DNA from: Deltaproteobacteria bacterium
GTDB taxonomy: Bacteria; Bdellovibrionota; FAC87; UBA2466
Direction: 5' to 3'
Length of the DNA stretch: 34,261 nt
Assembly (NCBI GenBank): GCA_900299195.1
Contig: OMIX01000090.1
Location: 1-34,261, forward strand
Shown piece after piece: positions 17,448-27,800 of this stretch; positions within the stretch are counted from its first letter, which is position 1, and every line of letters begins with the position of its first letter. The position numbers were made by a program, and so were the translations under genes. The notes beneath the pieces were generated by a model, which saw only the letters and a program-made list of their open reading frames with translations, searched no databases and was not told the origin of the DNA.

Positions 17448-18790
17448 AGTTTCAGTATAGTTCGGAAGGGCTCCTTCAATAGTTCTTCGCGGATAGCAAT
17501 TTGGCTTTTGAGTTCACTCAGATGAACGTAAATTCCTCCGAGTTTTCTATTGAGAGAAAGCATTTCTTTGGGCGGAATCCTAAATTTTAATTGAGGAATG
17601 ATCTTCATGGAAAGACTTGCCGTCCTTTTGGGAAGGTCACTCCCCGCCCAATGATACGGTTTCAAAGTCATCACAGGCTCTGCGGACAGATAGGCCAAAT
17701 CGACAAACCCCTGCCGTGCTTGTGGGGAATCTTCTTTTGAAACTAAACCCATTTCTTCTCCAGCTCTCAGTATCTCTTCTGGTTTTTCGGTGAGAACTCC
17801 TCTTGCTAGCGTGATATAGGACGATTTGAATTCTTCTGAAAATGATCTGAGTGCTCCAAAATCAAAGAGGACCCAACGATCGTTCTCCCCTTTGGGATCG
17901 ATTTTAATTAAATAATTTCCAAAGTGGGGGTCGGTTTGAACCAAATTCCATTCGTAAAACTCCATCAGAAAAAGCTGAGCGAAGCTACGAGATAGCTTAT
18001 CCCTGCGATTTTGGGATAGAGCGTGAACCTCTTGGGAATCGATACGTACTCCAGTCTCAAATGAAGTGCACAGCACGCTTGGCGTGCAGAAATCCTCAAT
18101 GGCTTCAGGGATAACAAATCTGGTATCTTCTTTCAGGTGTTCTCGATATTTTTTTAAAAGCTGGAGCTCTTGTTTGTAATTCACTTCCTGATACAGCATG
18201 TGTCTTGCTTCATCAAAAATACCATCCCAACGTTCTTTGGGAATATCAGCTGGAAAAAATTTCCCAGCATTTAGAAAAAATCGAAGTAGCTTAAGGTCGG
18301 TATCGATGGCTCTTTCAATCCCTGGGTATCTCACCTTAAGAGCGACTTTCTTGCCAGAGTTTTTGATCGTAGCTTGATGAACCTGGCCTAACGAAGCCGC
18401 CCCAAGTGGGGCTGGGGCGATTTCTAGCTGGTGAAATTTTTCAAGCCCCAGTCGTTTTTTTAAAAGGGACTCGATCGTTTCAAAGGGAAGGGGTTCCACT
18501 TCGTTTTGGAGTTTTTTAAGATGATTAGCCACTTCTTTGGGAAAAAAAGAATCCCCATACATGGATAGAATTTGTCCCGCCTTAACTAAGGTTCCTCGGA
18601 GTTGATTCGCTTCGCCCACTAACTGTTTGGCTTGAGCTTCAAGAATCTTTTTTCCCTTCTCTAAGTGTTGGATCGGCTCTGAAAACCACCCTTCTACTGT
18701 GTGTTTGGCCAGTCGTCCCCCAGCTGAGGCAGTCAGTTTGGCTAAGCTCATGGACCTAGCCCACATTCCTGTTTTGGGTTTCTTAGGCAT
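17444..18790 (-). CDS. ABC1/UbiB/AarF-family atypical kinase
   Basis: This protein of 448 residues has the diagnostic UbiB/COQ8 features. The KxGQ motif is LVKAGQ (K70-Q73). The Ala-rich nucleotide loop is PLGAASLGQ (128-136). The catalytic lysine is in ALKVRYPG (K152). The catalytic loop is TDPHFGNYL (D287, N292) and the metal site is DFG (310-312). Family members are ATPase/kinase-like proteins linked to isoprenoid quinone synthesis, acting at the membrane. No quinone-synthesis gene is adjacent, so the pathway assignment is by family only. No clear Shine-Dalgarno is seen before 18790. The gene ends tail-to-tail with the ATP-grasp gene, overlapping by 4 bases. Confidence 0.9.
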   Translation of the reverse strand: MPKKPKTGMWARSMSLAKLTASAGGRLAKHTVEGWFSEPIQHLEKGKKILEAQAKQLVGEANQLRGTLVKAGQILSMYGDSFFPKEVANHLKKLQNEVEPLPFETIESLLKKRLGLEKFHQLEIAPAPLGAASLGQVHQATIKNSGKKVALKVRYPGIERAIDTDLKLLRFFLNAGKFFPADIPKERWDGIFDEARHMLYQEVNYKQELQLLKKYREHLKEDTRFVIPEAIEDFCTPSVLCTSFETGVRIDSQEVHALSQNRRDKLSRSFAQLFLMEFYEWNLVQTDPHFGNYLIKIDPKGENDRWVLFDFGALRSFSEEFKSSYITLARGVLTEKPEEILRAGEEMGLVSKEDSPQARQGFVDLAYLSAEPVMTLKPYHWAGSDLPKRTASLSMKIIPQLKFRIPPKEMLSLNRKLGGIYVHLSELKSQIAIREELLKEPFRTILKL

Positions 18791-18885
18791 ATGGGGAGAG
18801 TTTAACTTAAATTGATGAAATAGGAATCTGATACTCTTGTTTGTCTCTTTATCTCAAAGAGCAGTCGGGTCCCTTTAAATCAGGA

Positions 18886-18915
18886 TTGACTAAAAGCGTT
18901 AAAATCCAGTAGATT
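18886..18915 (+). promoter_or_regulatory. Possible promoter of the TrhO-RluA fusion gene
   Basis: TTGACT (18886-18891), an 18-base spacer and TAGATT (18910-18915). The predicted start site at about 18922 lies only ~3 bases before the ATG at 18925, and no Shine-Dalgarno is seen. A leaderless or near-leaderless mRNA is suggested if the promoter is real. Confidence 0.35.
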
Positions 18916-18924
18916 CGTCCCTTC

Positions 18925-20706
18925 ATGTCCCTAATGACCAACATTTCAACTTACCGGTTTGCTCCTCTTTCCGGACTCAAGCCGCTCAGGGAACGTCTTT
19001 TAACTCAGTGTAAAGAATGGAAGCTCAAAGGGACCATTTTGTTGAGCCCTGAAGGTATTAATATGTTTGTCGCAGGTTCTCGCGACAAGATTGATCTGCT
19101 CATGCAGGAAATTTGGAAAATTCCCGGGTTAGAGGGTTTAGAGCCCAAGTACAGTGAGAGTGAACATCAACCCTTTACCCGCATGTTGGTCAGAATTAAA
19201 AAAGAGATTATCGCCTTTGGTGTTGAGGGAATCGATCCGTCTAAGCGAACTTCTCCTAAATTAAAAGCTGCGGAATTGAAAAAGTGGCTCGATGAGGGTC
19301 GACCGCTTACTCTCTTTGACACTCGCAATGATTACGAAATTAAACTTGGGACATTTCAGGGCGCTTTGCCTGCCGGGATTAATCATTTTAGAGATTTTCC
19401 TTTGGCCGTTTCGAAGCTGCCTGAAAAAATGAAGGATGAACCAGTTGTCATGTTTTGTACGGGGGGAATTCGTTGCGAAAAGGCTGGCCCTTACATGGAG
19501 TCGGTCGGGTTTAAACATATTTTTCAGCTAGACGGTGGCATTTTAAAATATTTTGAAGAGGTGGGAGGGAATCATTATCAAGGGGATTGTTTCGTTTTTG
19601 ATCAAAGAGTAGGGGTGGATCCTTCTCTGGCCGAAACTCCTGATTCTCAGTGCTTCGCTTGCCTTTCTCCGTTAACTTCAGAAGAACAAAAAGATAATCG
19701 CTACGTTTTAGGAAAATCTTGTTTGTATTGTTATGTTTCTCCGCAAGAAAAAAGACTGGAATCGATGAAAAAGCATCAGGCTGCGTTTGATGTTTTTAAA
19801 GAAAAATTACCCGGAAGTGAGCCCTACGAAAATTTTCGTCCCGTGAAAGTGCCCAAGGAATTCGATGGACAAACCATTCTCGATTTTCTTTCAAGGATAC
19901 TAAGTCATATTAGCCAATCCGAATGGGAAAAGGAGATTCAAGAGGGGAAGATTTTGACCCATCATAAGGTTAGGGTAGAAAAGAACCATGTTATAAAAGC
20001 TGGGGAACGATATCTTCATAAATTGCCCATGGCCTCAGAGCCCTCTGTCAGTGCGGATGTTAAGATTCTCTTCGAAGATGAAATGGTGATCGTGATCGAT
20101 AAACCGGCACCCTTACCCGTTCATGCCGGTGGACGATTTAATCGCAATACGCTTCAATATTTTTTAAATGAGGTTTATGCGCCGCAAAGACCGAGACCCG
20201 CCCATCGGTTAGATGCTAACACAAGCGGAGTTATGGTGATTGCACGAAGCCGCCATTCGGCTGGCCACTTACAGTCGCAATTTGCCCAAGGGAAAGTGGA
20301 AAAGGTTTATCACGCCAAGGTTGTGGGACACCCGAAAGTAGATCATTTTTCTTGCTCAGCCCCCATTTCTTCCGAGCCCGACGAATGTGGCTCCAGAACG
20401 GTAGATACCCATGAAGGGTTAGAGGCGCTAACTGAATTTAAAGTACTGCAAAGAAATTCCGATGGCACTAGCTTAGTTGAGGCGAAACCCATTACGGGCA
20501 GAACTAATCAAATTCGGGTGCATTTGTGGCATTTGGGTTTCCCTATAGTAGGTGACTTACTGTACTTGGCGAATCAAAAGCTGGGTAAAACTCAGACCCA
20601 ATCCATGCATGATGAACCGTTGTGTCTACGCTCGGTTAAAGTGAGTTTTGTTCACCCTTTGAGTAGAGAACTTCTTTCTTTTGAGAATGTTTCAAATAGA
20701 TTTTGA
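18925..20706 (+). CDS. Fusion of TrhO-like tRNA uridine hydroxylase (rhodanese type) with RluA-type pseudouridine synthase
   Basis: This protein of 593 residues contains two RNA-modification enzymes in one frame. Residues ~1-275 match TrhO/YceA: an N-terminal acylphosphatase-like domain, then a rhodanese domain with catalytic-loop C178 in FCTGGIRC, then a zinc-type CxxC...CxxC (243/246 and 266/269). TrhO makes 5-hydroxyuridine at tRNA position 34. Residues ~305-365 resemble an S4-like RNA-binding domain. Residues ~378-590 are an RluA-family synthase with the catalytic aspartate in HRLDANTSG (D430) and the later GRTNQIRVH block (525-533). Both active sites look intact. It stands alone between divergent and convergent neighbours. 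Standalone forms are the rule in most bacteria that I know. Confidence 0.9.
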   Translation: MSLMTNISTYRFAPLSGLKPLRERLLTQCKEWKLKGTILLSPEGINMFVAGSRDKIDLLMQEIWKIPGLEGLEPKYSESEHQPFTRMLVRIKKEIIAFGVEGIDPSKRTSPKLKAAELKKWLDEGRPLTLFDTRNDYEIKLGTFQGALPAGINHFRDFPLAVSKLPEKMKDEPVVMFCTGGIRCEKAGPYMESVGFKHIFQLDGGILKYFEEVGGNHYQGDCFVFDQRVGVDPSLAETPDSQCFACLSPLTSEEQKDNRYVLGKSCLYCYVSPQEKRLESMKKHQAAFDVFKEKLPGSEPYENFRPVKVPKEFDGQTILDFLSRILSHISQSEWEKEIQEGKILTHHKVRVEKNHVIKAGERYLHKLPMASEPSVSADVKILFEDEMVIVIDKPAPLPVHAGGRFNRNTLQYFLNEVYAPQRPRPAHRLDANTSGVMVIARSRHSAGHLQSQFAQGKVEKVYHAKVVGHPKVDHFSCSAPISSEPDECGSRTVDTHEGLEALTEFKVLQRNSDGTSLVEAKPITGRTNQIRVHLWHLGFPIVGDLLYLANQKLGKTQTQSMHDEPLCLRSVKVSFVHPLSRELLSFENVSNRF

Positions 20707-20743
20707 TATTGTTGATTGGGTTCGGGTTCTGCTGAACCATTAA

Positions 20744-22102
20744 CTATCTTATGGCTTGATTATAAATTTCAGTGTCTTTAAATGTCAGAGATTGTTGATT
20801 TTGACTAGAGTTTCTAGTTACTAAGGGGTTCCTTTTAGGGCTGTTCTTCAGCGATTTGGCAATATGAGGGACCATGTGCATGGCGATAAAAGCAGAAAAT
20901 TCAGGGCTATAATGGCAATCATCCACGATTGCTTTTTTGTCACCCCATCTTGAAAACAAGTCTAAAAGGTCGATGCTGTCAGTTTGAGATTTTATAGCTC
21001 TGTAAAACTCAGTCTTAATCTGTTTACGTTCTTCTGTGTAAAATGTGGGGAGGGGATTTCGTAAAAGGTGGTGGGGATAGTTGTATAAAACATCAGGTTG
21101 CAGAAAAAACAGGGTTTTAATGCCTAATTTCTCTGTAATTCCCAAGATTGTATTCTTGTTTAGAAGATAACTCTGAGCCATTTTTGCCCCGACCACCGAG
21201 GGAGGTTCAGGTAGAGGAGGTTTTTCTAGGGTAATTATTGCCTCGTCAGATTCGGGAGCTAATTGTCGTTTTAGGCTTTGGGAAAGATGGTATAGGCCGG
21301 AATCTCTAATCAATGGAAGGTCACTGAATTGAGCTCGAATCGGCTTAAATGACTGGTCGATCAATTTCTTAATATCTGCTTGCCCAAAATTATTGTGATT
21401 ATAGCTTCGCGACCCGTTAAGGCCATCGAGGAAAATAACGATATCAGGTTTGTGACCAAACTGAATAAGAGTTAGTAAAAGTGCGAGCTCATCAAAAACA
21501 TCGGCACCAGGGCGGCCATAATTGAATACCGAATATTTAGGCTGTGATAAATTCTTGTTAAGCATCAGATCTAGATGACTGGGCCAGGTATCATTGTCTC
21601 CAATCAGGTTTCCAAACGTAGTGCTGCCACCCAATGCAAATATTTTTATTGTTTTATTGTTTGAGCTTCGAGAAATCGCTGGAGTCCATCTGAGGTTTAC
21701 CCCCATCTTATCTGGAATTACATTCAGATGCTTGCCTTTATATGTGGCTAGCTCAATGATTCCCATTCCAAGATAAGATTTTGGAAGATGCCAGTAATCA
21801 TGCATCTCATCCAGTATTTCGCCAATCTCTTGGTCTGTGTGAGTTATCCCATAAGCATTTCGGTCAAAAAAAGCATCATGAACAAAAGTTCGTTTTCCAT
21901 TTTTTACTGCCGTACCATCGGGGTTAAACTTGGAGGAGAGCTCTGGATAAAATTGTCTTGGTGCAAAATATTTATCTTTTACCTGATAGGCAGTTTTGAC
22001 AGAGAAGTCTAACACCAAAAGAAATACGATTGTATTCAGACAAACACACGCAATCGTCTTGTAAAACCGTAAAAATATTTTTGGTTTTGCGTTAAGATTC
22101 AT
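20744..22102 (-). CDS. Membrane-anchored SGNH-hydrolase-like protein
   Basis: This protein of 452 residues has one N-terminal TM anchor (about 15-34), followed by a periplasmic-type soluble domain. The SGNH blocks are recognisable: block I FALGGSTTFG with nucleophile S160, block II NYGRPGADV (G199), block III FLDGLN (D226-N229), and block V DDCH (D394...H397). The family includes esterases and the O-acetyl-transfer partners of cell-envelope polysaccharides, and the substrate here is unknown. The sequence looks somewhat more AT-rich than its neighbours, which may hint at transfer, but that is a visual impression. It is a single-gene unit, convergent with the fusion gene and divergent from the exporter gene. 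The 209-base upstream gap shows no clear promoter. Confidence 0.75.
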   Translation of the reverse strand: MNLNAKPKIFLRFYKTIACVCLNTIVFLLVLDFSVKTAYQVKDKYFAPRQFYPELSSKFNPDGTAVKNGKRTFVHDAFFDRNAYGITHTDQEIGEILDEMHDYWHLPKSYLGMGIIELATYKGKHLNVIPDKMGVNLRWTPAISRSSNNKTIKIFALGGSTTFGNLIGDNDTWPSHLDLMLNKNLSQPKYSVFNYGRPGADVFDELALLLTLIQFGHKPDIVIFLDGLNGSRSYNHNNFGQADIKKLIDQSFKPIRAQFSDLPLIRDSGLYHLSQSLKRQLAPESDEAIITLEKPPLPEPPSVVGAKMAQSYLLNKNTILGITEKLGIKTLFFLQPDVLYNYPHHLLRNPLPTFYTEERKQIKTEFYRAIKSQTDSIDLLDLFSRWGDKKAIVDDCHYSPEFSAFIAMHMVPHIAKSLKNSPKRNPLVTRNSSQNQQSLTFKDTEIYNQAIR

Positions 22103-22311
22103 AGATTAAGATGAAGTGGCTTCTTAAATTTTAAATAGGGAACAATGGTAGTTTATCCTAACTGACCTCAAATTGAAATCGCTAGTGGCCTGAGGACACA
22201 AGTCAAAATGTAACATTGATTCTTCTAAAAACGGGGCCAAAGACGCTTATCGTCACTGGACATGACGTTGCATTAATGAGATATTAAAAACCCTTTTTTC
22301 AAGAGAGATTT

Positions 22312-24786
22312 ATGAAAAAAAACAACACACAACGACATCAGCTCCACCCCGCCTCAAAATGGGTCATTCGAAATGCTAAAAAAATCGCGGTAGGGGGATT
22401 GATTTTATCTCTGATTGGGGCTTGGTTTTCTGCGCTGCTCTATCAGAATTTAAAAACTGATATTGAGGAGCTTCTTCCTCAAACAGCTCGTAGTGGAAAA
22501 GATCTCAATGTGCTCACTTCCCGAATGGAGTCCATTGATAGTATCGCTTTAGTTATTTTTAGTAAGGACTCTCAAACGGGGCAAAAGGTCGTTGATGCGC
22601 TAGCTCAGAGATTGAATAAAATTCCAAAAAATATTGCAGCGCTTGTGGAATATAAAGTTGCGGATGAAATGGCCTTTTTTAAGAAGAGGGCGGGGCTTTT
22701 CCTTTCGGTGGAAGACTTAGAGAAGGTCAAAACCTACATTCGAGATCGGATTCGGTACGAAAAAGAAATGTACAATCCGTTTAATATTTTCCCTGTAGAC
22801 GATTGGCTCAAAAAGCCTGAATTGGATTTTAAAGCTCTTCAAGCCAAATATCAGCGAAATGGCGCTTATGATACTTTTCCCAATGGCTACTATGCGAACC
22901 CTGAAGGAACCCAAAGAATTATTTTGGTTTATATGGCGGGTAAACATTCTGACATCCACACGGCACATTTATTAAGAGCAGAAGTGGACCAAGCCATTGC
23001 CGATGTGAATCCCAAATCCATTAGCCCTGAGATAGAAATTCACTTTACGGGTGGCGTGCAAAATTTCTTGGAAGAACATGGGGCCTTAATCGCAGACTTA
23101 GAACTTTCTACATTGATTGTGACCCTTTTAGTGACTCTTTCGATGTATCTTTTCTATCGAGATGCAGTAGGGACCTTCGCTGTGTTAGCTGCTCTTTTTG
23201 CGGGCACATTGGTTGCCTTTGGCATTTCCTATTTCGCTGTGGGTTACCTTAATGCCAACTCGGCTTTTCTGGGCAGTATTGTGATTGGGAATGGGATTAA
23301 TTTTGGAATCATCATGTTGGCTCGATATGTGGAGGAACGCCGATTGGGAAGAAGCAAATTTAGAGCTGTGGATATCGCCATGAGAACCACCTCAGGCGCT
23401 ACGATGACAGCAGCTTTAGCGGCAGGACTTTCTTATGGATCCTTGATGCTCACTCGGTTTCGGGGGTTTCAGCAGTTTGGAGTGATAGGGCTCATTGGAA
23501 TGGTTATTTGCTGGATTGCTGCTTTTACTATTCTTCCTGCTTTGCTCATTATTTTTGACCGAAAGGGCAATCGCGGTGAAAAAACTTTTAAGCCCGCCTT
23601 TACTTTCGGTGCAAATCAAGTCGCCTCTTTTGTATCAAATCGAGCGAAATCTATCGTTTTGGGTTCAGCCCTGATTACGCTAGCGGCTTTGATGACTTTT
23701 CCTACTTTCTCTCGTGACATCATAGAAACTAATTTGGGGAAATTGAGATCGAAAGAAAGTATGGAGAAAGGTTCTGGCTATTATGACCGTTATCTCATGG
23801 ACATCTTTAAGCGGTATCTAACTCCCATCGTTATTTTATCGAACTCGAGAGAGGAATCGAAAAAAATTGCTGAACTTCTCAGAGAAAAGAAAGAAAAAGA
23901 GGGTCCTGATAGCCCCATCGCTTCGGTTCAAATTTTTGATGATTTCATCCCTGATAATCAAGAAGCTAAAATCAAGGTTTTGAAGGAAATAAAAAAAATA
24001 CTCACTCCTAAGATTATGGATTTTCTTGATGAAGAGGATAAAAAATTGGCTGCCGATTTTCTTCATGATGAGGCTTTTACCCCGTTCACTGAAAAAGATA
24101 TTCCTCAGTTGATTGTGACTAAATTTAGTGAAAAAGACGGAGCTGTAGGAAAAATGGTTTATGTGGAACCGCCTCTTAAGGGAAACTCCGAAGTCGCTTG
24201 GAACGGAAGGGTTTTAATAGACTTTATTAAGGATTTACGACTTATCTCTGATTCAGTTTCTCCAGGAATTCCAGTGGCGGGGCAATTACCTATCAGTGCC
24301 GATTTGGTCGAATCCATTTCAGTCGATGGCCCTAGAGCTACTTTGTTTGCTCTTTTGGCAGTTATCTTGTTAGTCGTAGTGTTGTTTCGACATATCAAAA
24401 CGGTGGGACTGATTCTTTTTGCTCTCTTTGTTGGAATGACTTGGTTGGCGGGGTTTATCCTGGCGACTAAATCAAAAATTAACTTTCTTAATTTTATCGC
24501 TTTACCCATCACCTTTGGAATTGGCGTCGATTACGGCGTGAATGTATTTCAAAGATACCGACAAGAAGGGGCTGCCAACATTTTGCAAGTGATTCGCCAG
24601 ACTGGGGGGGCAGTCATTTTAGCTAGTCTAACCACCATCATTGGTTACAGCTCTTTGGTGATTGCTTCTAACCAAGCGTTTGTGAGTTTTGGAAATCTCG
24701 CCGTTTTTGGAGAAATGACTTGTTTAATTGCGGCGGTAGTCTCTTTGCCCGCCTATCTAGTATTCAAGTCCCAGCGGCAAAGCTAA
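22312..24786 (+). CDS. MMPL/RND-superfamily exporter
   Basis: This protein of 824 residues has the two-fold architecture of small RND exporters (MMPL/HpnN-like, COG1033-type). TM1 is at ~25-47, followed by a ~215-residue periplasmic domain and a five-helix bundle (~265-420). A second TM, a second periplasmic domain and a final bundle (~680-820) follow. The transport-helix equivalents read GNGINFGIIMLARY and GIGVDYGVNVFQRY, and the aspartate in the latter may be the proton-relay residue. Family members move lipids or hydrophobic compounds, often hopanoids or fatty acyl products, to the outer membrane. The cargo here is unknown. The start is supported by an AAGAGAG Shine-Dalgarno. The lack of the long periplasmic funnel separates it from the pump at the left edge. 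Confidence 0.88.
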   Translation: MKKNNTQRHQLHPASKWVIRNAKKIAVGGLILSLIGAWFSALLYQNLKTDIEELLPQTARSGKDLNVLTSRMESIDSIALVIFSKDSQTGQKVVDALAQRLNKIPKNIAALVEYKVADEMAFFKKRAGLFLSVEDLEKVKTYIRDRIRYEKEMYNPFNIFPVDDWLKKPELDFKALQAKYQRNGAYDTFPNGYYANPEGTQRIILVYMAGKHSDIHTAHLLRAEVDQAIADVNPKSISPEIEIHFTGGVQNFLEEHGALIADLELSTLIVTLLVTLSMYLFYRDAVGTFAVLAALFAGTLVAFGISYFAVGYLNANSAFLGSIVIGNGINFGIIMLARYVEERRLGRSKFRAVDIAMRTTSGATMTAALAAGLSYGSLMLTRFRGFQQFGVIGLIGMVICWIAAFTILPALLIIFDRKGNRGEKTFKPAFTFGANQVASFVSNRAKSIVLGSALITLAALMTFPTFSRDIIETNLGKLRSKESMEKGSGYYDRYLMDIFKRYLTPIVILSNSREESKKIAELLREKKEKEGPDSPIASVQIFDDFIPDNQEAKIKVLKEIKKILTPKIMDFLDEEDKKLAADFLHDEAFTPFTEKDIPQLIVTKFSEKDGAVGKMVYVEPPLKGNSEVAWNGRVLIDFIKDLRLISDSVSPGIPVAGQLPISADLVESISVDGPRATLFALLAVILLVVVLFRHIKTVGLILFALFVGMTWLAGFILATKSKINFLNFIALPITFGIGVDYGVNVFQRYRQEGAANILQVIRQTGGAVILASLTTIIGYSSLVIASNQAFVSFGNLAVFGEMTCLIAAVVSLPAYLVFKSQRQS

Positions 24787-24870
24787 AGCGCGAAAGTCAC
24801 AATTAGGTAGGCGGGACCATTCTTTTTGCTATCCAGGTTCTCATTTCGGCGAACAGGCATCTTGAGGTAG

Positions 24871-27800
24871 TCATGACGATCGGAGTGAAGCCATTTGGCC
24901 TACTTCAGAGCGAGAGGTGGGTAAAAGCGGATAAGCGCTATCCACAATCACATGAGTTACTTTGGTTCCTCGGGCTTTTTGAAGAGTTCCTTCGACCATT
25001 AGAAAAGAGCTCTTAAACAAAAGCTCTTTGTGTTGCTGATAGGTCGCATTCCAAACGACAAGATTTATAAAACCATATTCATCCTCTAGCGTAATAAAAA
25101 GAACTCCATTAGCTGTTGGGGGCATTTGCCTTGAAACAACTAGCCCTGCCACAAGTACTTTGCATCCATGGGACTTTTTAGCAATTTCTTTGGAATTTAC
25201 TAATTTCTTAAAGTTAAATTCCTTGCGTAAAAATTTCATCGGATGGCAAAAAAGTGAGACTCCAAAAGCATCATAATCTAAGGCGATGGTTTCCCAGGAC
25301 TCTTCCAGAGGAAGAAGTGTTTGGTCTTTTTCTGACCAAAGTAGAGGACTGTCCTGAATGTTTAATGATTGGATCTTCCAAAAAACTTCCCGACGACTTA
25401 AGCCTAGAGAGTTAAAGGCATCACTTGCAGCAAGATGAAAAAGCTCTCTTTTAGTCAGAACCGAAGGTTGTAATTTGTCTCTAAGAGACTCTAGAAAGAA
25501 TTCAAAGGTTGGAAAAGGTCTTTTTAGAGCTTCTATTGCCTTGCCTGTTTTTAGTTGTAAGGAGTGGATTTGTCGAAATCCCAATCTCATTTCTTTGGGG
25601 CGTTCAAGATGATTGTCATATCTACTGAAGTTGATATCGATAGGCAAAATAGTCACCCCATGTCTTTGGGCGTCATGAATCAGCGTATGACTTTGATAAA
25701 AGCCCATAGGTTGTGAGTTGAGTAGGGCTGTTAAATAAACGTCAGGGTAGTAGTATTTTAAATAAGCTGTAGCGTAGGCGAGAAGTGCAAAAGAGGCTGC
25801 ATGAGATTCTGGAAACCCATACTCTGCAAAACCTTCAATTTGTTTAAAAACTTGAGCCGCATATTCTTTGGAGAGGCCATTAGCTATGAGCCCTTGTTGA
25901 AATTTCTGCGCAATCTCTGAAAGGGTCTTTCGATCTCTTCTCCATGTTCCCATGGCACGTCTTAAAGTGTCGGCCTCTCCACCAGTAAATCCAGCAACCT
26001 CCATAGCCATTTTCATGATCTGCTCTTGAAAAATAGGAACCCCATACGTTTTTTTAAGAATCGGTTCTAACTTAGGGTGAGGGTACTCAATTGTTTCTAA
26101 GCCTTGCCTGCGTTTTAAATAAGGATGAACCATTTCTCCTTGGATGGGGCCCGGTCTGACAATCGAGATCTCAACAACAAGGTCAAAGAAATTTCTGGGC
26201 TTAAGTCTTGGCAGCATGTTCATTTGGGCTCGTGATTCAATTTGAAAAACTCCTAGAGTGTCTCCTTGTGAGATGGCTTGGTAAACTTTAGGATCTTCAG
26301 AAGGCAAAGTGGCTAGAGTCATCTCTTTGCCATAGGTAGATTTTAAATAATGAAAAGATTTTCTTAGGCAAGTTAGTATGCCTAATCCTAATATATCTAC
26401 GCGGGTAAAACCTAAAGCATCAAGGTCATTTTTGTCCCATTGAACTACCGTCCGATCTTCCATGGCAGCAGACTCAATAGGGATGCTTCTTGTGAGTTTG
26501 TCTTGAGAGAGAACAAACCCGCCCACGTGTGTTCCTAAGTGCCTTGGGAAAGTGAGAATAGAGGCTGTGATTGAAAGAAATTGCTTTAAAAGTCTTTGGG
26601 GGATGTCAGGAGCGACCGCTTCCCATTCTTCAAAAGGGATTTCGTTGATATTTCGTTTGTGGCTTAAGGCTAAGAGGCGATCAGTAGTGTGATTAGGGAA
26701 GTCAAAAACTTTCGCTACTTCTCTTAAGCTTGATTTTCTTCTAAAACAAATATGTGTTGCGGTGAGAGCCGCTCTGTCTCTCCCATAACGCTGATAAATA
26801 TATTGAATCACCTCTTCTCTGCGCTCGTGCTCGAAGTCGATGTCAATATCCGGAGGCTCTTTTCTCTCTCTAGAAATAAATCTCTCAAAAAGAAGATTCA
26901 TGCGCACAGGATCAATAGCTGTTATTTCTAAAACATAACACACGATAGAATTGGCTGCAGATCCACGACCTTGATAGAGAATGTCTTTTGATTTAGCAAA
27001 TTGAACGATATCCCAAATGGTGAGAAAGTAATCACTGTAGGATAGTTCTCGAATTAGGGAAAGCTCATGTTGGATTTGTTTTTGAACGGTTTCCGGAACG
27101 CCTTTGGGGTATCTTTTTTTAGCTCCCTCTAAAGTTAAGTGTCTTAAATAAGAATCCCCTGTCTCTCCTTTAGGAAGCCATTCAGTCGGGTAACGGTAGT
27201 GAAGTTCATTGAGAGAAAAATGACACCTCTCGGCTACTTCTAAGGTTCGAGTCATCCATTCAGGGGTGTGAGTGAAAAGTTTTGTCAGTTCCTCGATAGA
27301 TTTTAAATGGCGTTCAAGATTGGGAAGCAGTTTGAATCCTGCGGTCTTTAATGTGCAGGTGTGTCGAATACAAGTTAAGACATCTTGGAGCGGTTTTTTA
27401 TGGGGATGATGAAAAAGAGGGCGATTGCTCGCTACTACAGGAAGCTGAAGCCGTTTTGAAGCTTCTTTAGCCCAGAGGAGAGTTTCTTTTCCATCATGAA
27501 AGTGGCTTGCTAAAAGATAAAGAGAACCTTGGAAACGTTCTTTAAGCTGGGCAAGCAAAGAGGGGGTTTCTGTGATGACGGGAAATAGCAAAATAAGATC
27601 TGAAAAGAGAACGGAGTAGAGGTCGGGAGTTTTTTGTTGGTGAATCAGGGTTAAGAGTTCACACAAATTCCCATACCCGTTTCTGTTTTGACAGAGCAGA
27701 ACTAACGGCGAGTTGGAAAGGGTAATTTCAGCCCCTACCATAAAATTAAATTGGTGTTTTTGGGCCGCTAAATGCGCTCGGGCGGCACCATAGACGCCGT

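Noticed and set aside
20725-20738. Small hairpin GGTTC-TGCT-GAACC between the fusion gene and the SGNH gene
   Set aside because: The stem is 5 bp with no T-run on either strand, too weak to call a terminator.
22103-22311. 209-base gap between the SGNH gene and the exporter as a possible small-RNA or tRNA locus
   Set aside because: No tRNA-like arms, no strong hairpin with T-run and no clear promoter pair were found. Only the exporter's Shine-Dalgarno is visible.
24748-24815. Inverted repeat CCCGCCTA ... TAGGCGGG around the exporter gene's 3' end
   Set aside because: The arms are 52 bases apart, one lies inside the coding sequence, and no T-run follows. It may be chance and does not support a terminator.
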